NCBI GenBank assembly: GCA_021734395.1
Contig: JAIPJB010000004.1
Location: 1-64,000 of the forward strand
Length of the DNA: 64,000 bases
Direction: 5' to 3'
Source: Candidatus Altimarinota bacterium
Lineage (GTDB): Bacteria; Patescibacteriota; Gracilibacteria; UBA4473
Program-made: the position numbers and the translations under genes
Notes under the pieces: model-generated
The model's database searches: none
What the model saw: only the letters and a program-made list of their open reading frames with translations
Told to the model about the DNA's origin: nothing
Shown: positions 32,858-41,883 of the stretch, piece after piece
Layout: every line of letters starts with the position of its first letter
Position numbering within the stretch: the first letter of the stretch is position 1

Positions 32858-33171
32858 TATTCTTGAATAATTCGTACAAATCCTGCTATCAAAAGAATAA
32901 CCAGTGTCAGCGGGAAAAAGAGAATCGTCAACAGCAGAGAAAACCAAAACGGAACAGAATACGTTTTTTGGGAATGAATAGTATGCAACAAATACTCTAA
33001 ACTCCGAGAAAACCAATGAATGTAGAGCGCTGCCAAAAAAAGAACGATCAGAACCAGCCAGAGCAATATTCCTCCCAGAAAAATGAAAAAATTAGCCACA
33101 GGATTGCCCTGGTGTTCAAATTCCGGAAAAGAAGGTCTGTGCCGAAGAAACCGAATTTGAGGATCATTCAT
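32857..33171 (-). CDS. small two-TM membrane protein
   Basis: 104 aa from MNDPQIRF at 33171; an earlier start at 33201 is possible. Two long hydrophobic segments (about residues 27-50 and 72-98). No family recognised. The start overlaps the end of the PH-domain gene by 8 nt, so the pair is translationally coupled. Confidence 0.65.
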   Translation of the reverse strand: MNDPQIRFLRHRPSFPEFEHQGNPVANFFIFLGGILLWLVLIVLFLAALYIHWFSRSLEYLLHTIHSQKTYSVPFWFSLLLTILFFPLTLVILLIAGFVRIIQE

Positions 33172-33679
33172 GACGCGGAATAACAGTAAAATCTCGTTCA
33201 CGCAAAATACTCTCTTGAATCAACTCTACATATCGCTGAGCCTGGGACAATGGAATATGCTTCATCCAGATTTCTTCTTTGAGCGTGGGAGCATACATGC
33301 GCAGAGTTCCAAACCCAAAAATGCGTCCCCAAAAACGCACTTTTAATTTTACCGATTCGATATTGCTGATGTTGTACACGTCCCGGTCAATAATCAACAA
33401 TCCCTGCGAAATGATGACTTGTTTGGGTGTGACGGTATATTTCTCTGCATACCAACTCAAAGCTAAAAATAAACTCACTACAAAATCCAATATCTGAAAG
33501 ATCCAAAACAAGAACCATCCCGAAAAATCAATGGTTAATATTTTGCCCCCCAAAAAAAATAATCCATACAAGCTCAGGAAAATAATCTCCACCGTGATGA
33601 TCTTAAAAACTAAAATAACAAGAGAAGATCTCACCGTGTATTCGTACCGATGTTCAGGATGTGGAATTTTGTGTTCCAT
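33164..33679 (-). CDS. bacterial PH-domain (bPH_2/YdbS-like) membrane protein
   Basis: 171 aa. Two membrane segments (about 22-45 and 52-75), then a bacterial pleckstrin-like domain (WYAEKYTVTPKQVIISQGLLIIDRDVYNISNIESVKLK ... FGFGTLRMYAP). Family members are membrane proteins of unknown detailed function. It follows the SIMPL gene by 1 nt, suggesting a SIMPL / PH / small membrane protein operon. Confidence 0.8.
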   Translation of the reverse strand: MEHKIPHPEHRYEYTVRSSLVILVFKIITVEIIFLSLYGLFFLGGKILTIDFSGWFLFWIFQILDFVVSLFLALSWYAEKYTVTPKQVIISQGLLIIDRDVYNISNIESVKLKVRFWGRIFGFGTLRMYAPTLKEEIWMKHIPLSQAQRYVELIQESILRERDFTVIPRHE

Positions 33680-33680
33680 T

Positions 33681-34454
33681 TTACTTTAGTGAAAATTCCG
33701 CGCGAACAACGCTCACGATTTTCTTTTCGATAGTTGATGTATCATACCGTCCGTAATCTGCAAAATCAGTAGAATTGGGCTGAATAATCTGAAACACGCC
33801 CACACTTGCTGACTGCAAATGTCCGACCTTCGCACCGGTAGATTCAGCAATTCGTTGAGCACGATCTTTTGCGTTTTCTGTCGCTTTCTCTAGCATTTCG
33901 AGCTTCAGATCATCCAATTTGCTGTAGTAGTACTCCAGAGCTTTGGTCGTAAAGAGAATGTCTTGAAATAAAAAGTGCTCTGGCACATTCTTTGCGAGCG
34001 TTGTTATTAATTGGACTTTCGGAGACTCAATAGTAATCTGAGAGGTCAGTGTGTAGCCCGCAATATTCCCGCTGGTACATTTCTGTCCATTCTCTGTCCA
34101 GACGACATTGTCCCGATGATTACAATTTTCAGTAATCTGCAGAGGAGCAGCGGTGATTTCTTCCGCGAGCACTCCTTTCTCAATCAAATAATTCTGAACT
34201 GATTCTCCTTGTTTTCGAAGTGTTTCTGTTCCTTGCGCTAGTTCTTCTACTCCCACATCCAGAGAGAGTGTATTGATCCATTTGGCTGTATCAGAGGTAA
34301 TCAACATTTCTGCCGAACCGGTAACCGAAACCTGATTGCCCAAAGATTTTACACGATACACCGTGTAGGTTCCGATAAGCGTGCACAAAAGCAAAGCTAT
34401 TCCCAGAATAGTCGCCATGCCCACCAATGGAGAATCGAAGAATTTGTTTTTCAT
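33681..34454 (-). CDS. SIMPL (DUF541) domain protein, second paralogue
   Basis: 257 aa from MKNKFFDSPLVGMATILG at 34454. N-terminal TM anchor (10-32), then the SIMPL start LGNQVSVTGSAEMLITSDTAKW and the C-terminal IEKKIVSVVRAEFSL. Two cysteines (ENCNHRD; KCTSGN) occur in an inserted loop that the paralogue at 18383 lacks. First gene of the operon with the PH-domain protein. Confidence 0.8.
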   Translation of the reverse strand: MKNKFFDSPLVGMATILGIALLLCTLIGTYTVYRVKSLGNQVSVTGSAEMLITSDTAKWINTLSLDVGVEELAQGTETLRKQGESVQNYLIEKGVLAEEITAAPLQITENCNHRDNVVWTENGQKCTSGNIAGYTLTSQITIESPKVQLITTLAKNVPEHFLFQDILFTTKALEYYYSKLDDLKLEMLEKATENAKDRAQRIAESTGAKVGHLQSASVGVFQIIQPNSTDFADYGRYDTSTIEKKIVSVVRAEFSLK

Positions 34455-34631
34455 GAGAAGAAAAAAATGTGTCCGTATTGTGAGAGAAAGTAAAATTTTT
34501 TGCAATATTTATTATTGAACACATTTTTTGTTCAATAACCTATAAAACAATAGGTTCTTTCAGTCAACATTTTTTTGTTTTTTTCTGGGAAAGAAAGTAT
34601 TACAGTTCTTATTGAATTTTCCTTATTCTGT

Positions 34632-37202
34632 ATGGTTTTTATAAAAACTCGTTTTCGGAAAAGAACTTCCTTTTTCTTGTCTTTCTTTTTTTTATTGGTT
34701 TTTTCTCTTTTCTTTTTTGTACCAGAAAGCCTCGCTGCCGTCCCTACTTTTACAGCCAGTATCCAAGCAAAAGATGGAACGACTGATAAAATACTCCTGA
34801 CTTTCTCAGAGGCAGTTTCCACCACGAGTGGTTCAGCTGGAGAGTTGATCGTTGCAGGAGACTTTGCTGTTGCTGGAACTGATGGACTGACTATTGCCGG
34901 CGTAAGCCATGTAGCGAATTCTCCCTCTGTTGTTCTGACGATGAGTGCCAATATTAATCTAGCGGGTGCTGGAGAATTAACGATCGCCTGTGCCGCAACA
35001 GAAATATATGACAATGGAGGCACAAATGCTTGTGTACAAGGAGCAACTGATATTAATACTGCTTCTGTGGATACGACAGGACCTACTGTTTCGAATATCC
35101 ATTGGTTGGACAACGACAGTGATGGAGATATTGACAGAGCGGAAATCCAATGGAATGAACCCGTCGATGACAGTACCATCGCCAATACTGATTTCGAATT
35201 TGATAATGATACCTCCAATGACGGAACAGGAGAAGAAGTCGGATCAGGAGGCGGGACTGCGGTGACTTCCGTGGGAAGCGTCGATCTGGTCGATGATGAA
35301 TATTCTTTTGTGACTGTGTCTACTGGCATCGCCGGAACAGAAGCGGCGAATCTTCATATCCTTGGAGCCAACACGACAGACCTCCTTGGAAATGCTGTAG
35401 CAACAGCCGATAACGTCGGAACTGATGCCGATCGTGCCGCTCCTCAAATAAGCACTTTTACCTATCAGGATAATGATGGAGATGGGAAAGCGGATCGTTT
35501 TCTGGTCGCTTTTTCAGAAACGCTTGATGCAACGAGTGTATTAGGAGCCAATGATTTAACGCTTACAAATGTCGGGGATTTTACCGGTGCCAGCTTTGGA
35601 AATGATGCAACTGATCTTATAGCCGGTGCTGTCAACAATGTGTTGGTCGGCCTGGGCACAGAAGCGAGCGTTATCGATACCGCTGAAAATAGCGGTTCTA
35701 TTGCGATTAGCTCTCAGAATGCTTTTTCATTGACCGACGGAACAAACACGAATTCCACACTCGGTGCACAGAGTCAAGCTCTTTTCGCTGATGGGGCCGG
35801 CCCTCTTATTACTTCTTGGACACTTGATTTGGCAATCCCTAGTGCGAAACTCAATTTTTCTGAAAGTGTGGAGGCCGGAACTTTGGCCGTCGGATCGATT
35901 ACTATTCAGAATGATACCGCCGGAACTCTGAGTCATACCCTGACGACGAGCTCTACCACTTCTTCCAATGGAACGAGTATTGTGATTGATATTTCTGACA
36001 GTGATCTGACTTCCCTGACTGGCATTGGAAATCTTGTCACAAGTCAGTCAGCGAGTTATCTGTCAGCCACAGCAACGGCTATTGACGACCTGGCTTCCAA
36101 CGATCTCAGTCCTATTGCCAGTTCTGCTGGTATTGGCGTATCTTCGTACAACCGACGAACGAGTGGCGGAAGCGAAAGCAATAAAGAGTGCATTCCCCCA
36201 AAAATTATTTCTTTTTCTCCTGACAATAAAGTCTCCTCTCTGGAACAAATTCAATTTGAAATTTTACCCCAGCAAAACTCTGATGTGTGGACAAATTTCG
36301 GAACAGCAAGAGACATGATGACCGTAACTGTGGCCGGAAAAGAAATAGCCAGAGAAAATATTACTCTTACGCTGGAAAGATATGTCGTTGCGACTGTAAG
36401 CGTAGACTTTGTGACGAGCGGAAGTGTTGATATCGCTCTCTCTGTGCCTAGTCGTACCAATGAGGGACCATGTTTTACCGAAGAAATCTACACCATCTCG
36501 GTAGGAAATACGGCTTTTGAGGAAACTCCATCAACAGCTTCTGGTGGTAATGATACAAATAATATTTCTGAAGAAACCTATCACCCATCTGCTTCTGAGA
36601 GTCCTCGTGCCGATCAGATGAAGCAATTCACCAATGTGGTCGCCAACAAGAAATCATTCCAGGATATCCCCATCACTGCCTGGGAACGATCGTATGTGGA
36701 CAAGGTCTCCTCTGCCGGCATCATGACTGGGTATGCAGACGGATCCAATATCTTCGGAAAAGATGATCCGGTCACCAATGCTCAGCTCACAAAAGTAGGT
36801 TTGGAGTCTTTTGGATACGATATTCCTTCTCGTGTCAGTCTTTCTCCATTTGATGATGTTTCTGTAAATGATTGGTCTGCTCCTTACTTTCAAAAAGCCA
36901 AAACCATAGGCGTAACTCCTCTGAGAAGAAACGGTCGTATCAATCCTCATCAACCTATCTCTCGAGGAGAAACTCTGCGTATTCTTGTAGATATGGCCGA
37001 AATCGATCTTTCCGGTATTTCCGATGAAAATTATTTCTCTGATGTTCCCACCAGCAAAAACTTTACCAAAGCCATTGCTTGGGCAACTGAGAATGGAATC
37101 GTAAACGGATATCAAAACGGAAACTTTGGTCCGAATGATTCTCTTACCCGGGGGCAACTGGCCAAAATCGTGGTGAATATGCTGGAATTTTTAGGAAACT
37201 AA
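34632..37202 (+). CDS. large S-layer-like protein with C-terminal SLH modules
   Basis: 856 aa from MVFIKTRF at 34632. Signal peptide to about residue 36 (ESLAA). Repeated beta-sandwich units follow: FTASIQAKDGTTDKILLTFSEAVST, DNDSDGDIDRAEIQWNEPV and DNDGDGKADRFLVAFSETLDA, each with DxDxDG-type calcium-binding loops, then a Cys-containing module (CIPPKIISFSPDNKV, 530-640). Three SLH modules end the protein (FQDIPITAWERSYVDKV, FDDVSVNDWSAPYFQKA, FSDVPTSKNFTKAIAWA). Composition (Ser/Thr/Gly/Asp-rich, almost no Lys in the repeats) is that of a major S-layer or adhesin protein. Confidence 0.88.
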   Translation: MVFIKTRFRKRTSFFLSFFFLLVFSLFFFVPESLAAVPTFTASIQAKDGTTDKILLTFSEAVSTTSGSAGELIVAGDFAVAGTDGLTIAGVSHVANSPSVVLTMSANINLAGAGELTIACAATEIYDNGGTNACVQGATDINTASVDTTGPTVSNIHWLDNDSDGDIDRAEIQWNEPVDDSTIANTDFEFDNDTSNDGTGEEVGSGGGTAVTSVGSVDLVDDEYSFVTVSTGIAGTEAANLHILGANTTDLLGNAVATADNVGTDADRAAPQISTFTYQDNDGDGKADRFLVAFSETLDATSVLGANDLTLTNVGDFTGASFGNDATDLIAGAVNNVLVGLGTEASVIDTAENSGSIAISSQNAFSLTDGTNTNSTLGAQSQALFADGAGPLITSWTLDLAIPSAKLNFSESVEAGTLAVGSITIQNDTAGTLSHTLTTSSTTSSNGTSIVIDISDSDLTSLTGIGNLVTSQSASYLSATATAIDDLASNDLSPIASSAGIGVSSYNRRTSGGSESNKECIPPKIISFSPDNKVSSLEQIQFEILPQQNSDVWTNFGTARDMMTVTVAGKEIARENITLTLERYVVATVSVDFVTSGSVDIALSVPSRTNEGPCFTEEIYTISVGNTAFEETPSTASGGNDTNNISEETYHPSASESPRADQMKQFTNVVANKKSFQDIPITAWERSYVDKVSSAGIMTGYADGSNIFGKDDPVTNAQLTKVGLESFGYDIPSRVSLSPFDDVSVNDWSAPYFQKAKTIGVTPLRRNGRINPHQPISRGETLRILVDMAEIDLSGISDENYFSDVPTSKNFTKAIAWATENGIVNGYQNGNFGPNDSLTRGQLAKIVVNMLEFLGN

Positions 37203-37259
37203 ATACATTCCGATTTGATAAAATATTTCTTTCTGACTTGTGTCGGATATAATACTTTT

Positions 37260-37652
37260 ATGCAAACCATCACTTTCCAAACCGAAAAGAAAAAGCAAAT
37301 TCTCAATATTACATCTCAAATCGAAAAACATCTCCCCCAGCAATCCGGTCTCTGCCATTTGTTTATCCAACACACCACCGCCGCCCTCACTGTCGCCGAT
37401 CTGGATCCGGGAACAGACCTAGATATGCTGGATGCTTTTGAGGAAATGATCCCCCGTCTTCAATATCGCCATCCGCACAATCCCGACCATGTGGGCGATC
37501 ACATCATGGCCTCTCTCATCGGATCGGATGTCAGCATTCCTGTAGAAAAAGGAAAACTCCAACTCGGCACCTGGCAGGAAGTTGTCCTGGTAGAACTGGA
37601 TGGGCCACGAGATCGAAATGTCGTGCTCAGTTTTTTCCCCGAAAAAGAATGA
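37260..37652 (+). CDS. yjbQ: YjbQ/UPF0047 family protein
   Basis: 130 aa from the ATG at 37260. Family motifs: CHLFIQHTTAALTVADLDPGTDLDML, HPHNPDHVGDHIMASLIGSDVSIPV and LQLGTWQEVVLVELDGPRDR. The conserved His residues sit in a trimeric beta barrel. Some members have thiamine-phosphate synthase activity in vitro. A TATAAT box ends 6 nt before the ATG. The gene overlaps the next by ATGA. Confidence 0.9.
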   Translation: MQTITFQTEKKKQILNITSQIEKHLPQQSGLCHLFIQHTTAALTVADLDPGTDLDMLDAFEEMIPRLQYRHPHNPDHVGDHIMASLIGSDVSIPVEKGKLQLGTWQEVVLVELDGPRDRNVVLSFFPEKE

Positions 37653-38215
37653 CAAAATTCAATCTTTCTCTATCGAAATCCGAACGCGAATATGCTCCCA
37701 GAATGAAAATCGAAGTATCAGACAAAATGCAGAATTATGAATACGAATTAACTGAGCCCATTGGAAAAAATTTTGATCCTGATTTCAAACCCCAGTTTTC
37801 CCCTCAAAAAATGCTGGAGCTGGGTGTTTTTGAAGGAAAATACCTGAATGACTGTGTGCAAGAATTTCCCCGTGAATGGTATGAATCGGCACTTCAGAAA
37901 AATACATTGTCGCCGGAGAAACCGGATATTTCCAAAAATTATTTCCAGACAAAATCCCGCCTTTCTCTTTCGGAATGGAAACGTCGAGGCTGGATACTCC
38001 CAGACGATCCCGATGTGCGGGGATGGTTTCAGTGGTACTGTCGGTACTATCTGGGGCGAAGAATTCCCGATATCGATCAGCGCCAGATCAAGCGTTGGCG
38101 TGCTTTTGCTCGACACCGAGGACAGGTGAAGAAAAATTGCGAATCTGGCAATCTTCACTGCCGCCCCCGTCAGAGACAGGCCTTACTGCAGTGGGCGTAT
38201 GATCCCTTTGTGTGA
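37649..38215 (+). CDS. Trp/Arg-rich conserved-looking protein, unknown function
   Basis: 188 aa, coupled to yjbQ by a 4-nt ATGA overlap. The C-terminal half is distinctive: LSLSEWKRRGWILPDDPDVRGWFQWYCRYYLGRR, then DQRQIKRWRAFARHRGQV, ending in LLQWAYDP. The dense Trp/Arg/Tyr pattern and two cysteines suggest nucleic acid or nucleotide binding (inference). I know similar uncharacterised proteins exist across domains but cannot name a family. Confidence 0.65.
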   Translation: MTKFNLSLSKSEREYAPRMKIEVSDKMQNYEYELTEPIGKNFDPDFKPQFSPQKMLELGVFEGKYLNDCVQEFPREWYESALQKNTLSPEKPDISKNYFQTKSRLSLSEWKRRGWILPDDPDVRGWFQWYCRYYLGRRIPDIDQRQIKRWRAFARHRGQVKKNCESGNLHCRPRQRQALLQWAYDPFV

Positions 38216-38239
38216 TTAGAACTGCACCTCCAAACCAAA

Positions 38240-38267
38240 AAGACCGGTCTCTTCAGAGACCGGTCTT
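38240..38267. terminator. bidirectional terminator, AGACCGGTCTC type
   Basis: AGACCGGTCTC / GAGACCGGTCT with loop TTCA, A run upstream and TTAAATTATTTATT downstream. Same stem as the terminator at 28531-28559, between converging genes. Confidence 0.8.
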
Positions 38268-38286
38268 AAATTATTTATTCGCATGA

Positions 38287-38871
38287 TTAGAACTGGACAT
38301 CTGGCACTTCTCCAGCACCCTCATCCATCTCGAAAAGGGCGGCTTTTTCGAAGCCAAACATTCCCGCGAAAAGGTTATTGGGGAACTGGCGCAGATAGAT
38401 ATTGTAATCTCGGACAGATTCATTGTAGCGCATACGTTCGGTCGCGATACGGTTTTCTGTGCCTTCCAGTTGGGTCTGTAAACTGACAAAATTCTGACTG
38501 GCTTTCAGATCCGGATAGCTTTCCACTACAACCAATAATCGGCTCAGGGCTGAACCGAGCTGAGACTGCACCTCCTGAAACTGCGCCATCTGCTCGGCAT
38601 CATGCACATTGACACTCGTCTGTGTGGCTTTTGTACGGGCTTCTGTCACCGATTGCAGTGTTTCTCGCTCATGACTGGCAGAGCCTTTGACCGTCGAAAC
38701 GAGATTGGGGACCAGATCAACCCGACGCTGATATTGATTCTCTACCTGACTCCAAGCTGTTTGCACGCTTTCGTCTTTGGCGACCATGGTATTGTATTTC
38801 CCCTTGAACATAAAATAGCCCAAGACAAGTACAGCCGCAATAATAATCCAGATGTATACTGATTTTTTCAT
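38287..38871 (-). CDS. lemA: LemA family protein
   Basis: 194 aa from MKKSVYIWIII at 38871. N-terminal TM helix, then the LemA helical bundle: AKDESVQTAWSQVENQYQRRVDLVPNLVSTVKG and ARTKATQTSV, ending with the conserved LRQFPNNLFAGMFGFEKAALFE. LemA proteins are membrane-anchored with an extracellular N-terminus in other species. It follows the TPM gene by 46 nt, the usual LemA-TPM pairing. Confidence 0.93.
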   Translation of the reverse strand: MKKSVYIWIIIAAVLVLGYFMFKGKYNTMVAKDESVQTAWSQVENQYQRRVDLVPNLVSTVKGSASHERETLQSVTEARTKATQTSVNVHDAEQMAQFQEVQSQLGSALSRLLVVVESYPDLKASQNFVSLQTQLEGTENRIATERMRYNESVRDYNIYLRQFPNNLFAGMFGFEKAALFEMDEGAGEVPDVQF

Positions 38872-38917
38872 GAGTAAAAAATGAAGAACAAATACATGAT
38901 ATTCAGTTGAAAAATTT

Positions 38918-39811
38918 TTACCAGCGGCCGCCACCGCCGCCACCACCAAATCCCCCTCCTCCGAATCCACCGAATCCCCCTCCACTGCCAAATCCACCCG
39001 ATCCGAAACCGCCTCCACCAAAAGGCCCTCCACGATGAGTGGTCGGATCCGCGAGTAAAATCGGGAAAAAGAGCAGGAAAACAAAAGCACCACCAATTAT
39101 GGCCCAAAAGAGAAAAAATGTGAGAAAAAAGAGAATCACCGCCCACACGACTGCCACTCCTCCCGACAAGAGTAATGCCCGTTTTGTTTTTTTCTTTTTG
39201 TCCTGGCGAACCCATTTTCGGAAAAAAGGCGCGATAAAAAGAATCAGAAAAACAACAGGAAAAAGAGAAAAGACGGATTTTACCGCTTCTTCAGAAGAAG
39301 TGTTGTTGTACTGGGAAATAATACTCTCATCTTGTGACAAAAATCCTTCAATATCCCTGAGTGCCCCCTGCACACCAGTAAAATAATTACCGGCTCGAAA
39401 TGCATCGGGAAAATTTTTCTCGCCGATCTGCTTCACACGAATATCGGGCAGGATGCCTTCTACACCATAGCCGGTGGCTATATGCCACGCGCGGTCTTCG
39501 GGCGCAATGAGAATAAAAACTCCATTGTCGGTGTCAGCCTTCCCCACTCCCCACTCATGAGCAATATCCGTCGCATAGCGAGACGGATCTTGCCCATCTG
39601 TAGAATCTACCGTGAGGATCGCTATTTCGGCCGTCGTCTGAGACTGAATATCACGAATCTTCTGCTCGAGTGCCAACTCCTGCTCGGAAGAAAAAATCTC
39701 AGCGAGGTCAATCACTTCGTCTTCGAAATCAGGTATTTCCTGTGCCCGAGTCAGAAATATTTGCCCCAAAAAAAGAACAAGAAATCCGAAACAGAAAAGT
39801 AGTTTTTTCAT
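38918..39811 (-). CDS. TPM-domain (YgcG-like) protein with glycine-rich tail
   Basis: 297 aa from MKKLLFCFGF at 39811. Signal peptide to about residue 23, TPM domain (VIDLAEIFSSEQELALEQKIRDIQSQTTAEIAILTVD ... WHIATGYGVEGILPD), two TM segments near 175-190 and 210-245, and a terminal Gly/Phe-rich region finishing GGGGGGGRW. TPM domains are proposed phosphatase or chaperone-like modules at membranes. A TATCAT box ends 7 nt before the ATG. Confidence 0.9.
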   Translation of the reverse strand: MKKLLFCFGFLVLFLGQIFLTRAQEIPDFEDEVIDLAEIFSSEQELALEQKIRDIQSQTTAEIAILTVDSTDGQDPSRYATDIAHEWGVGKADTDNGVFILIAPEDRAWHIATGYGVEGILPDIRVKQIGEKNFPDAFRAGNYFTGVQGALRDIEGFLSQDESIISQYNNTSSEEAVKSVFSLFPVVFLILFIAPFFRKWVRQDKKKKTKRALLLSGGVAVVWAVILFFLTFFLFWAIIGGAFVFLLFFPILLADPTTHRGGPFGGGGFGSGGFGSGGGFGGFGGGGFGGGGGGGRW

Positions 39812-39898
39812 CAAGCGAATGATACCCGAGATACAAAATATGTCATCGGAAAAAGAAATTTTGAGTGAGGAAGCATTGTATGAAAAAATATTCATGAC

Positions 39899-40486
39899 AT
39901 GAAAAAGATTCTCCCCTTTTTGGCCGGAATGTTGGGATTATTATTCCTGCTTTATGGAATTTCTTCAGCCATATTGTGGGGCAATGTCATCTGGTATAGT
40001 TTTTTTGTTATCGGCGGAACCCTCTTTTTGGGATGGATGAACTTTTATTTTCGCAATAATTCAATTTTTGAAAAATCTTTTTCATATATTCTGAAAGCAT
40101 ACGTTCTGTATCTTGTGGCAACACTTCTTATAGAATATATCGGACGCGAAATATTCGGATGGTGGTACTACCCAGAATTTTCCCTCAATGAAAAAATCAT
40201 TCATGTCTTTCTGATCGGATATCCTTTTGGGCTCTTCATGATCCATGAATCCTGGAAACTCATTCGAACAAAAATTTCTTCTTTTGCGCTCGCCCTTGTC
40301 GGAACAACACTAATCAATGCTTTTGTTGCCGAATGGCCCAATACGTTCGCTTGGGAGTGGATTTATACTGTGCCCTATTTCCCATGGGAAATATTTCAGA
40401 TAAATATTTTTATCATTTTTATGTGGGTGTTTTTGGTTTTCATTCCGATAGTGGTAGAGAAAATTCTGGCAAAAAAATTTTTTTAG
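39899..40486 (+). CDS. multi-pass membrane protein, unknown
   Basis: 195 aa, six predicted TM helices, with conserved-looking polar residues in membrane regions (IEYIGREIFGWWYYPEF; GYPFGLFMIHESWKL; EWPNTFAWEWIYTVPYFPWEI). No family recognised. It starts 87 nt from the divergent TPM gene. Confidence 0.7.
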   Translation: MKKILPFLAGMLGLLFLLYGISSAILWGNVIWYSFFVIGGTLFLGWMNFYFRNNSIFEKSFSYILKAYVLYLVATLLIEYIGREIFGWWYYPEFSLNEKIIHVFLIGYPFGLFMIHESWKLIRTKISSFALALVGTTLINAFVAEWPNTFAWEWIYTVPYFPWEIFQINIFIIFMWVFLVFIPIVVEKILAKKFF

Positions 40487-40571
40487 GCGGAACAGATAAT
40501 AAGTGATTTCTTTCCCCTTTTTGTCATGCTGGAATTCACCTATGACGGATTTGTGAGAAGATTGCATCCCT

Positions 40572-40834
40572 CTTGCCTGCCCTGAGCGAAGTCGAAGGGT
40601 AAAAGGGGGATTGAGGGGGATTTGAATAAAATGAAGAGCAGAGGGATTCTCTCCTACCACCTCGCTTTGCTCGTGAACTCGAACGTTCAAATGCTCCCCC
40701 TTGCAGGGGGAGCGAGAGGGGGTATATATAGGTAGCGGAGGGATTACTCGGCTTCGCCTCTTTTCCTCCCCCTTGCCTGCCCTGAGCGAAGCCGAAGGGA
40801 AAAAGGGGGATTGAGGGGGATTTGAATAAAAATG
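40572..40834. repeat. 62-bp direct repeat, period 200 bp
   Basis: Copies at 40572-40633 and 40772-40834 differ at about three positions. Each contains a CCCTGAGCGAAG..CGAAGGG hairpin followed by AAGGGGGATTGAGGGGGATT. Between them is a perfect hairpin GCTCCCCC/GGGGGAGC (40693-40713). The stretch 40487-41041 has no gene. Confidence 0.85.
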
Positions 40835-40948
40835 CCGGAGGGATTCTCTTCCATTCTCCTTCCTCCGCTATGCGGAGTCAGTCCGAGGTCGAGGTATTTG
40901 CATCCTCCCCTTCGCTAAGCTCAGGGTCGGTGCAAATTATCGAACCCC
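40638..40948 (-). pseudogene. split 3' copies of tRNA-Arg
   Basis: Three copies of the T-arm/acceptor side of the adjacent tRNA-Arg, seen on the plus strand as GGAGGGATT or GAGGGATT at about 40638-40648, 40735-40745 and 40836-40845. In two of them the rest of the T loop (TCGAAC) reappears after an insert: 40678-40684 (insert about 30 nt) and 40940-40948 (insert about 94 nt, with a CTCCGC/GCGGAG hairpin). None could form a tRNA alone. Confidence 0.55.
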
Positions 40949-41009
40949 ATTTTGCTTCGCAAAATTTTGGGGTTCAAATCCCGTTCTTGTTAACAATGAA
41001 AAATAAAAA

Positions 41010-41028
41010 ATCACCCACAAGGGGTGAT
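41010..41028 (-). terminator. terminator of tRNA-Arg
   Basis: ATCACCC..GGGTGAT hairpin followed on the minus strand by TTTTTTATTTTTC, 14 nt past the CCA end. Confidence 0.8.
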
Positions 41029-41041
41029 ATTTTCATTTTTA

Positions 41042-41118
41042 TGGTACAGGCGGAGGGATTCGAACCCCCGACACCCGGTTCCGAAGACCGGTGCTCTATC
41101 CAGCTGAGCTACGCCTGC
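41042..41118 (-). tRNA. tRNA-Arg(TCG)
   Basis: 77 nt with encoded CCA. Acceptor GCAGGCG/CGCCTGT, anticodon stem CCGGT/ACCGG with loop CTTCGGA (anticodon TCG), T arm GGGGGTTCGAATCCCTC. It reads CGA without needing adenosine deamination. Confidence 0.95.
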
Positions 41119-41165
41119 TTGAATAACGAGTAAAACGAGGCAATGAAAGCTTTGGCGTACTACAG

Positions 41166-41218
41166 CCCCGCTAAAGCGGACCCCGCCTTGGCGGAGAGGG
41201 TGGCTGAGCTACGCCTGC
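41166..41218 (-). pseudogene. tRNA-Arg 5' fragment joined to two palindromes
   Basis: 41203-41218 repeats the first 16 nt of tRNA-Arg (acceptor strand and D-stem, GCTGAGCTACGCCTGC on plus). Where the D loop should continue there are two perfect hairpins, CCGCC-TT-GGCGG and CCGCT-AA-AGCGG. Same design as the broken tRNA-Leu. Confidence 0.65.
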
Positions 41219-41272
41219 GCAAAAGAACGGCAAGATTGTACAAACACTAAAAAGTTTCGCAAGCCTTTCTCT

Positions 41273-41806
41273 TTACTGCCACTCAATTCCTTTCCCAATC
41301 ATCGCATGAATATAATCAATGGTATATTTTATATTATGCAAATCAGGTCTATATGTATCGTAGTATCCTGATTCCAATTTTTTCTGAATATCTTTCACTC
41401 GTTGAGGGATTTTACCGGCATCAGCTTCTAATAAATTTTTTCCTTCTAGGGTCATGAATTTTTTTTCAAATGCTTCATCAGATAAAAAATTGAACATTGT
41501 TTTTATTTGACTCACTATGTTGAAAATCTCCACCTCATCAGAATTTTCTTCGGGATTTAAGGCTCCCAAAATAATATCCAATTTGTTTGCAGCATCTTGC
41601 AACATTTCTTTTGTCTCCTCAAAAGAAAATAAAGCCTGATATGTTCCCTCCAATTCATTCGTCGTCCATTCTAATGTCCCTTGTGTATGCTGTGGAAAAT
41701 CGTGTTTTAATTTTTCAAAAATCGAAATAAATTCCGGCAAAATCTCCTCATTAAGCTGTTTTATCTCTTTTGCCGAACCTGCTGCTTCTGCATTTTCCAA
41801 TGACAT
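41273..41806 (-). CDS. helical hypothetical protein
   Basis: 177 aa, acidic, all-helical by composition, no signal peptide, TM or Cys. No family recognised. The start MSLENAEAAGSAKEIKQ is the first ATG. The flanks are repeat-rich and its own expression signals are unclear. Confidence 0.6.
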   Translation of the reverse strand: MSLENAEAAGSAKEIKQLNEEILPEFISIFEKLKHDFPQHTQGTLEWTTNELEGTYQALFSFEETKEMLQDAANKLDIILGALNPEENSDEVEIFNIVSQIKTMFNFLSDEAFEKKFMTLEGKNLLEADAGKIPQRVKDIQKKLESGYYDTYRPDLHNIKYTIDYIHAMIGKGIEWQ

Positions 41807-41883
41807 CGTTCGTTTTATTAAAATAAATTTCTACACAAGTCAACTATTCTTCTGTAAAACCAAACAATACATCCTTCATAGAC

